This document shows positions 15,245-19,237 of a DNA stretch of 19,237 nucleotides, piece by piece. This stretch comes from Gammaproteobacteria bacterium (GTDB lineage: Bacteria > Pseudomonadota > Gammaproteobacteria > Pseudomonadales > Oleiphilaceae): the NCBI GenBank assembly GCA_003695085.1, contig RFIV01000377.1:1-19237 (forward strand). Reading direction: 5' to 3'. Each line of letters begins with the position of its first letter. Positions within the stretch are counted from its first letter, which is position 1. Made by a program: the position numbers and the translations under genes. The notes below the pieces were generated by a model. The model ran no database searches and had not been told where the DNA came from. It saw only the letters and a list, made by a program, of their open reading frames with translations.

Positions 15245-15306
15245 CGTTCACGAGACTGCCATCTCCCGGTCACCAACCGGTCATTCATCAGTCATGCAGC
15301 TGTCAC
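15245..15306 (+). promoter_or_regulatory. Array of six 11-bp direct repeats (Pho-box-like) upstream of olsB
   Basis: Six heptamers start at exact 11-bp intervals: CGTTCAC (15245), CTGCCAT (15256), CGGTCAC (15267), CGGTCAT (15278), CAGTCAT (15289) and CTGTCAC (15300), separated by unlike 4-nt spacers. The consensus is CNGTCAY, with C at position 1 and CA at positions 5-6 invariant. The E. coli Pho box uses the same 7-4-7 layout with CTGTCAT units, each pair binding a PhoB dimer. The last pair (15289-15306) matches 12 of 14 core bases, but its spacer GCAG is not AT-rich. The array ends 10 nt before a -10-like TAGCAT, the usual PhoB geometry. The adjacent OmpR-family regulator is the alternative ligand. 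Confidence 0.65.
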
Positions 15307-15316
15307 CCGGGCGGCC

Positions 15317-15322
15317 TAGCAT
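15317..15322 (+). promoter_or_regulatory. Candidate -10 element of olsBA
   Basis: TAGCAT matches four of six -10 bases and starts 10 nt after the repeat array. No sigma70 -35 precedes it at 17 bp (atgcag); instead the last repeats cover the -35 region, as in PhoB-activated promoters. The implied leader is short, about 20 nt to ATG 15351. Confidence 0.4.
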
Positions 15323-15350
15323 CGCCTGAAAACGACAGAGAGATGACATC

Positions 15351-16112
15351 ATGCACTCAGCTTCATGCCCCAGAACACGCTCGGAACGTCCCCGGCTCAG
15401 GGTAGACGTGGCCACTACGGCCACACAGATTGCACAGGCTCAGCGGCTGCGATTTCAGGTATTTACAGAGGAGTTTGGTGCACGGCTGGATTCACCTGTA
15501 CCCGGGCTGGATCTGGATACCTTCGACCCTCATTGTGATCACCTGGTCGTCACGGATGTACACTCGGGCTCCGTGGTCGCCACAACCCGGCTGCTCAGTG
15601 ATGCAGGTGCCAGAGCCGTCGGCCGGTTTTATTCGGAAACCGAGTTCGACCTGTCAGGCTTCAAGGCACATGCCGGGCGCGTTCTGGAGATAGGCCGGAC
15701 GTGTGTGCATCCGGCGTTTCGCAGTGGCGCAACCCTTTCGCTGCTCTGGTCAGGTATCGCTGCCTATGTACTGGAGCATGACTACGACCAGCTGATTGGT
15801 TGCGGGAGCATCCCTGTGAACGACGGAGGCGCCACGGCCTGGGCGATTACCGAGCGCCTGCTGGCTTCCCATCGTGTCGAGGATGCGCTGACAGTCAGTC
15901 CCCGCCGCCCCTTGCCTCGCCCTGCCCGCATACCTGCACATGCCGGGCTGCCGCCGCTGATCAAGGCCTACATGCGGCTGGGTGCACGCATTGGCGGTGA
16001 GCCCTGCCATGATCCTGATTTCGGGTGCGCAGACCTCTTTATCATCCTCCGGATCGAAGCACTCGCTGCGCGCTATTCCCGCCACTTTCTCAAGCGGGAG
16101 CACGCCGAATGA
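15351..16112 (+). CDS. olsB: Ornithine N-acyltransferase (OlsB, GNAT family)
   Basis: A 253-residue protein with the OlsB acyltransferase plan: AQRLRFQVFTEEFGAR near the N-terminus, FDPHCDHLVV, VGRFYSETEFDL, then RVLEIGRTCVHPAFRSG and the long LIGCGSIPVNDGG stretch. OlsB moves a 3-hydroxyacyl chain from acyl carrier protein to the alpha-amino group of ornithine, giving lyso-ornithine lipid, the first step of ornithine-lipid synthesis. The start ATG 15351 has GAGAGATGAC upstream. Its stop overlaps the olsA start (ATGA), so the two form a coupled operon. The upstream repeat array suggests phosphate or two-component control. The hemolysin-like GNAT label sometimes used for this family refers to the same proteins. 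Confidence 0.85.
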   Translation: MHSASCPRTRSERPRLRVDVATTATQIAQAQRLRFQVFTEEFGARLDSPVPGLDLDTFDPHCDHLVVTDVHSGSVVATTRLLSDAGARAVGRFYSETEFDLSGFKAHAGRVLEIGRTCVHPAFRSGATLSLLWSGIAAYVLEHDYDQLIGCGSIPVNDGGATAWAITERLLASHRVEDALTVSPRRPLPRPARIPAHAGLPPLIKAYMRLGARIGGEPCHDPDFGCADLFIILRIEALAARYSRHFLKREHAE

Positions 16113-16897
16113 ACGCGCTGCGCTTCCCCTTTCGTGTTACGGCGGTTCTGGCGTGGATACTGGCCGGAGTCATGTGGGCAACCACCCTCAGTGTACGTGA
16201 GCGCCTGCTGCGACAAACAGTACGCCGGGATACGGCTGCCCGGAGCTGGCTGAAAGGGCTGCTGCGTGTGCTGGATGTCCGGGTGCATGCTCTTGGCCGG
16301 TTGCCAGAGGTGGAGTCGGCCCTGATCGTCGCCAATCATATCAGCTGGCTGGACATTCCGGTGCTCGGTGCCTCGCGCCCCCTGCACTTTCTGTCCAAGA
16401 TCGAAGTGCGGCAGTGGCCGGTCATCGGCTGGCTGGCAGCCCGGGCAGGCACTCTGTTCATTCGGCGCGGAGGCGGCCAGGTACAGGCCATCCGTCAGGC
16501 GATTCAACGGCAGCTGAGCCGGGGGCGCACGGTGGTCATCTTCCCGGAAGGGACAACCACCCGGGGGGATGACGTCAGGCGCTTTCATCCACGGCTGTTT
16601 CAGGCAGCTGTCGACGCCGGGCAACCGGTGATCCCGGTCACCCTGCACTACCGTCGGGAGGGCGTGATCGATTCACTGGCACCTTTCGTGGGTGAGGATG
16701 ACTTTTTCACCCACCTGATGCGCCTGCTTTTGGCACCTGCGACGGACGTTTACGTGAGCTGGGGGGAGCCCCTGCGGAGCGATAGCGCGGCCGGGCTGGC
16801 GGATCAGGCGCATGCATTTTGTCGCAGTACCCTGCAGCAACTGAACTGGCTGCCCACTGATGGCGGGCTTGAGTCAGTCGCCGACCGGTTTGCCTGA
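16109..16897 (+). CDS. olsA: 1-acyl-sn-glycerol-3-phosphate-type acyltransferase (OlsA)
   Basis: A 262-residue PlsC-family acyltransferase with an N-terminal hydrophobic anchor (about 8-28). It has catalytic HISWLD (His77-Asp82, the HX4D motif), FPEGTTTRGD (145-154) for acceptor binding, and PVIPVTLHY (173-181). Its coupling to olsB makes it the likely OlsA, which O-acylates lyso-ornithine lipid with acyl-ACP at the inner membrane; it could also act on lysophosphatidic acid. The start ATG 16109 overlaps the olsB stop, with GGGAG upstream. Its last 24 nt overlap the end of the convergent FKBP gene. Confidence 0.87.
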   Translation: MNALRFPFRVTAVLAWILAGVMWATTLSVRERLLRQTVRRDTAARSWLKGLLRVLDVRVHALGRLPEVESALIVANHISWLDIPVLGASRPLHFLSKIEVRQWPVIGWLAARAGTLFIRRGGGQVQAIRQAIQRQLSRGRTVVIFPEGTTTRGDDVRRFHPRLFQAAVDAGQPVIPVTLHYRREGVIDSLAPFVGEDDFFTHLMRLLLAPATDVYVSWGEPLRSDSAAGLADQAHAFCRSTLQQLNWLPTDGGLESVADRFA

Positions 16898-17329
16898 CGC
16901 TATCTCGTCGGGCGTGGCATCACGCACGTTGAGTATTTCGACTTCGAAGTAGAGCGTGAGGCCCGCAAGCGGATGATTCGCATCGACAATGACCTTGTCA
17001 CCGTCCACGTCGACAACCTTGACCACCTGAAGCGACTCGCCCGAGCCGGTCTGAAAGATCGCACCGGGCTTGAGGGCTTCGGGCTGATCAAACAGCGAGC
17101 GGGCCACCGTACGCACCTTCTCTTTCTGGTGCGGACCATAGGCCAGCTCAGGCGGGATGGTGACTTCCAGCACTTGTCCGGGTTCGCGGCCTGCAACCGC
17201 CTTGCGCAGCCCGGGAATGACAGTCGGGCTGTCTTCCAGAAACGTCATGGGCTGGCCACCAATGGACGTATCCACTACCTGGCCGTCACGGTTTTTCAGC
17301 TTGTAATGAATGGTATAGACACGGGTCAC
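16874..17329 (-). CDS. FKBP-type peptidyl-prolyl isomerase, SlyD/FkpB-like
   Basis: A 151-residue cytosolic protein. The split FKBP domain is seen as VIPGLRKAVAGREPGQVLEVTIPPELAYG (about 37-65) and the closing strand NHPLAGLTLYFEVEILNVRDAT (about 117-138). The insert-in-flap domain lies between (about 70-115). Such proteins catalyse prolyl isomerisation and act as chaperones. It lacks the His/Cys-rich metal-binding tail of E. coli SlyD and in length is nearer FkpB, so I give no symbol. The start is GTG 17329-17327 with a strong GGAGGG, but that site lies inside a 15-bp hairpin ending at the start codon. The 3' end overlaps olsA by 24 nt on the other strand. Confidence 0.9.
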   Translation of the reverse strand: MTRVYTIHYKLKNRDGQVVDTSIGGQPMTFLEDSPTVIPGLRKAVAGREPGQVLEVTIPPELAYGPHQKEKVRTVARSLFDQPEALKPGAIFQTGSGESLQVVKVVDVDGDKVIVDANHPLAGLTLYFEVEILNVRDATPDEIASGKPVGD

Positions 17330-17366
17330 GGTACACCCTCCGGCACTTGAGGCCGGAAAGTGTACC
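17330..17366 (-). promoter_or_regulatory. Hairpin sequestering the ribosome site of the FKBP gene
   Basis: On the minus strand, GGTACACTTTCCGGC (17366-17352), loop CTCAAGT, and GCCGGAGGGTGTACC (17344-17330) form 15 consecutive RNA pairs, two of them G-U. The Shine-Dalgarno GGAGGG is wholly inside the stem and the GTG start follows immediately. As plus-strand RNA the same arms keep a 3x3 mismatch (CCU against AAA), so the structure favours the sense transcript. No T run follows, which argues against a simple terminator. It may be a thermosensor, a protein-binding leader element or a brake on translation; a DNA operator is also possible. Confidence 0.6.
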
Positions 17367-17389
17367 AGATCCCTCGCTGCAGTGCGCGA

Positions 17390-19237
17390 CTAGAGGCCCA
17401 GTTGATTGGCCAGTTCGTTGACCAGCAGTTTCTGCTCGAGCTTCTCCTTGAAGTCCGCCGGATGGAGCATGTCCATGCGCTCAATCAGCGGCAGGATCTC
17501 ACGTGGAATGTCACGCCGGCGAACCGACTGCCAGATAGTCGTGAGCAGCCCCTTGCGTGTGGCGGTCCTGGCCTTCAGCGCCTTGAGTGCCTTGCCGATC
17601 TTCAGCTCCTCTTCGGTGAAATCACAGCCGAACGGGAAGGGATCAAAGGCACCCTTGCTGCTGAACTTGGCGAACACCTGCGCCACGCGCTCCGGTGTGT
17701 TTTGCCGATAGGCCTCCGGCAGCTGATAGTCCTGGGGCAGCTTGCCTGCGGCCTTGGCCTGCGCCATGAGCTGCGGCTGGAAACGGGAATCGGCGATCTT
17801 GAGCATCTCGATGATGCACTCCGCATCGCTGCGCCCACGCAGGTCAGCAATGCCGTACTCCGTCACATAGATATCCCGCAGGTGCCGCGGAATCGTGCAG
17901 TACCCGTAGTTGAACTGGATATTGGAGACGGTCTGTCCGCCGGCCACACGGGTGGACTTGAGCTTGAGAATGGAGCGGGCACCCGGGGTGTCATGCGCCA
18001 TGGCGACGAAGTTGTACTGGCCGCCGACGCCACTGACCACCTTGCCGTTGTCCAAGCCATCCGACACACAGGCCCCCAAGAGGGTGGCGATCATGGTGGA
18101 GTTGATGAACCGTGCATGCTGGCGCTGGGCGATCTTGAGCTGCTCGCTGCCCAGGCGATGATCATACAGGTGGTTGATGAACCGCACACTGGTCATGCAG
18201 ATCTTCTCGTGATCTTCATCGGTCAGCGCGTGCAACATTTCATAGAAGTTGCGCGGCCCGAGGAAGAAGCCACCATGCATGACGATGCCTCCCTTGAGCT
18301 GGTCGCCCAGGGCGTTGGCCGCAATCCACTGACGGGTCTCGTCCTTGCGCAGGTCGGCTTCTGCGTGGTTATCCTCGTCCAGCAGCAGGTGCCCACCCTT
18401 GAACTGCACGCTCTGTGCAAGCAATCCAAAGCGTTTCAGGTACTCCACATCCCGGGCCAGCAACTTGTGCGAGATGGCACCGGCTTCGGCCAGCGCATCC
18501 AGCGCTTCGACGGTCGGCGTCTCACCAACCTTGCCCTGATTGATCAGGGTTTGCAGCGTCAGGTCCGGATACACGGCGCGCTTGAGAATGCCGGCGTTGT
18601 ACAGGTGCAAGAAGCCATCGACCATCATCTCCGAGCAGCCGTACAACCCCTTCTCGAAAGTACCCAGCCCACCGATACGCTCAATGACCGGAAAACGGTT
18701 GACCAGATCCAGTTCTTCGCAGATTTCGCGATACAGGGCATTGTTCTGGTGGCGCAGCATGACAGCATTGGTCAGCGCGGTACCGAGAGAGCCGATCCCC
18801 ACCTGCAGGGTGCCGTCATCCCTGACCAGGGTGCTGGCGTGAAAGCCGATCAGGTGGTCCACGGGTGTCACCGCCATGTTCGGGGCCCCAAACAACGGGT
18901 AGTCATAAGCTTCGTTGTCCAGAATGAAGTCAAAACTGTCCGCACCCACTTCCGCATCATTGCGCATGAAGGGCAGGTTGCGGTTGACCTCACCGACAAT
19001 GGCCACGGGCTTGCCCTGACGCTCCCGCTCACGCAGCTCCGGCTCCAGGTCAATGGCTACATCCGGATTGCAGCTCAGGCTGTAGCGACGCTCTCCGTCG
19101 ATCTCCTTCACTGCGATCATCTGAGCCGCCACATTCAATCCGTAGTCCATCAGGTCCCGGAAGACGTGCGTGTAGTTGCTCATGATGTAATTCTGTTGCT
19201 GGCCGGGATGATTGAGATAGCTGCCCGCCTTGAAGAA
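17390..19237 (-). CDS. Acetyl-CoA hydrolase/transferase-family protein (5' end outside window)
   Basis: The frame is open from the right edge to a TAG at 17392-17390, giving 615 residues. An ATG at 19183 is not a convincing start: it has no ribosome site, and the 18 codons before it (FFKAGSYLNHPGQQQNYI) read like coding sequence. Family motifs are GFHASTLVRDDGTLQVGIGSLGTALTNAV, VSGVGGQYNFVAMAHDTPGARSILKL and the C-terminal IYVTEYGIADLRGRSDAECI, which mark the acetyl-CoA hydrolase/transferase superfamily (CoA exchange or hydrolysis). The protein is longer than the usual 500-residue enzymes. Where those carry a catalytic Glu (TEM-type motif), this one reads MHGGFFLGPRNF, so the substrate and even the reaction are uncertain. 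The FKBP gene follows 60 nt downstream on the same strand. Confidence 0.82.
   Translation of the reverse strand, partial: FFKAGSYLNHPGQQQNYIMSNYTHVFRDLMDYGLNVAAQMIAVKEIDGERRYSLSCNPDVAIDLEPELRERERQGKPVAIVGEVNRNLPFMRNDAEVGADSFDFILDNEAYDYPLFGAPNMAVTPVDHLIGFHASTLVRDDGTLQVGIGSLGTALTNAVMLRHQNNALYREICEELDLVNRFPVIERIGGLGTFEKGLYGCSEMMVDGFLHLYNAGILKRAVYPDLTLQTLINQGKVGETPTVEALDALAEAGAISHKLLARDVEYLKRFGLLAQSVQFKGGHLLLDEDNHAEADLRKDETRQWIAANALGDQLKGGIVMHGGFFLGPRNFYEMLHALTDEDHEKICMTSVRFINHLYDHRLGSEQLKIAQRQHARFINSTMIATLLGACVSDGLDNGKVVSGVGGQYNFVAMAHDTPGARSILKLKSTRVAGGQTVSNIQFNYGYCTIPRHLRDIYVTEYGIADLRGRSDAECIIEMLKIADSRFQPQLMAQAKAAGKLPQDYQLPEAYRQNTPERVAQVFAKFSSKGAFDPFPFGCDFTEEELKIGKALKALKARTATRKGLLTTIWQSVRRRDIPREILPLIERMDMLHPADFKEKLEQKLLVNELANQLGL

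Noticed and set aside
15139..15288. N-terminal extension of the response regulator by 50 residues
   Set aside because: The extension runs through the repeat array and promoter region and does not resemble receiver-domain proteins; ATG 15138 has a good GGGGGAA site.
19181..19183. ATG as start of the acetyl-CoA hydrolase/transferase gene
   Set aside because: No ribosome site precedes it, and the frame stays open with protein-like sequence to the window edge, so the gene continues outside.
1..19237. tRNA, rRNA, CRISPR, insertion sequence, phage or defence genes
   Set aside because: Read for by eye on both strands; no cloverleaf, spaced repeat array, transposase motif or defence domain was found.

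Overview
The window is GC-rich, gene-dense bacterial chromosome that looks gammaproteobacterial. The evidence is the gene set: DUF1631 protein, monothiol GrxD, anabolic ArgD-ArgF, GlpK/GlpR/GlpD, an RstBA-like two-component pair, OlsBA ornithine-lipid enzymes and a SlyD-like FKBP. From memory, the pairing of argF with an orphan ABC ATPase and the glp and ols genes recall Pseudomonas, Marinobacter and Alcanivorax relatives. I cannot fix the genus from the sequence. I see no transposase, integrase, phage gene, CRISPR array, tRNA or rRNA, so this reads as core chromosome rather than an island.

Left part (1-5302): the C-terminal tail of a Yip1-type membrane protein and its terminator; then a plus-strand pair, a DUF1631 protein and a TonB-C-domain protein. 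This pair meets, tail to tail, the minus-strand genes hyuB (an N-methylhydantoinase B/oxoprolinase-type subunit without its usual partner) and grxD.

Middle (5303-12660): plus-strand argD, argF and an ABC transporter ATPase overlap by 4 nt at each junction, behind a leader that carries a terminator-like hairpin. The ATPase gene abuts glpK, which runs the other way, with no base between the stop codons. glpK is divergent from glpR, and glpD follows glpR. GlpR-like operators lie inside the core promoters of glpK and glpD, which suggests a locally autoregulated glycerol / glycerol-3-phosphate catabolic unit. No glpF is present.

Right part (12661-19237): a minus-strand response regulator-sensor kinase pair is divergent from olsBA (ornithine-lipid synthesis). 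Between them lie six in-register 11-bp direct repeats with a CNGTCAY core, resembling a multi-unit Pho box or other OmpR/PhoB-family binding array. olsA overlaps a convergent FKBP-type prolyl isomerase gene whose Shine-Dalgarno is buried in a predicted 15-bp hairpin. Last is a large acetyl-CoA hydrolase/transferase-family gene that runs off the right edge.

No gene looks like an entirely new system. The most noteworthy signals are regulatory: the 11-bp repeat array upstream of olsB, the start-site hairpin of the FKBP gene, the terminator-like argD leader and the GlpR operator layout.
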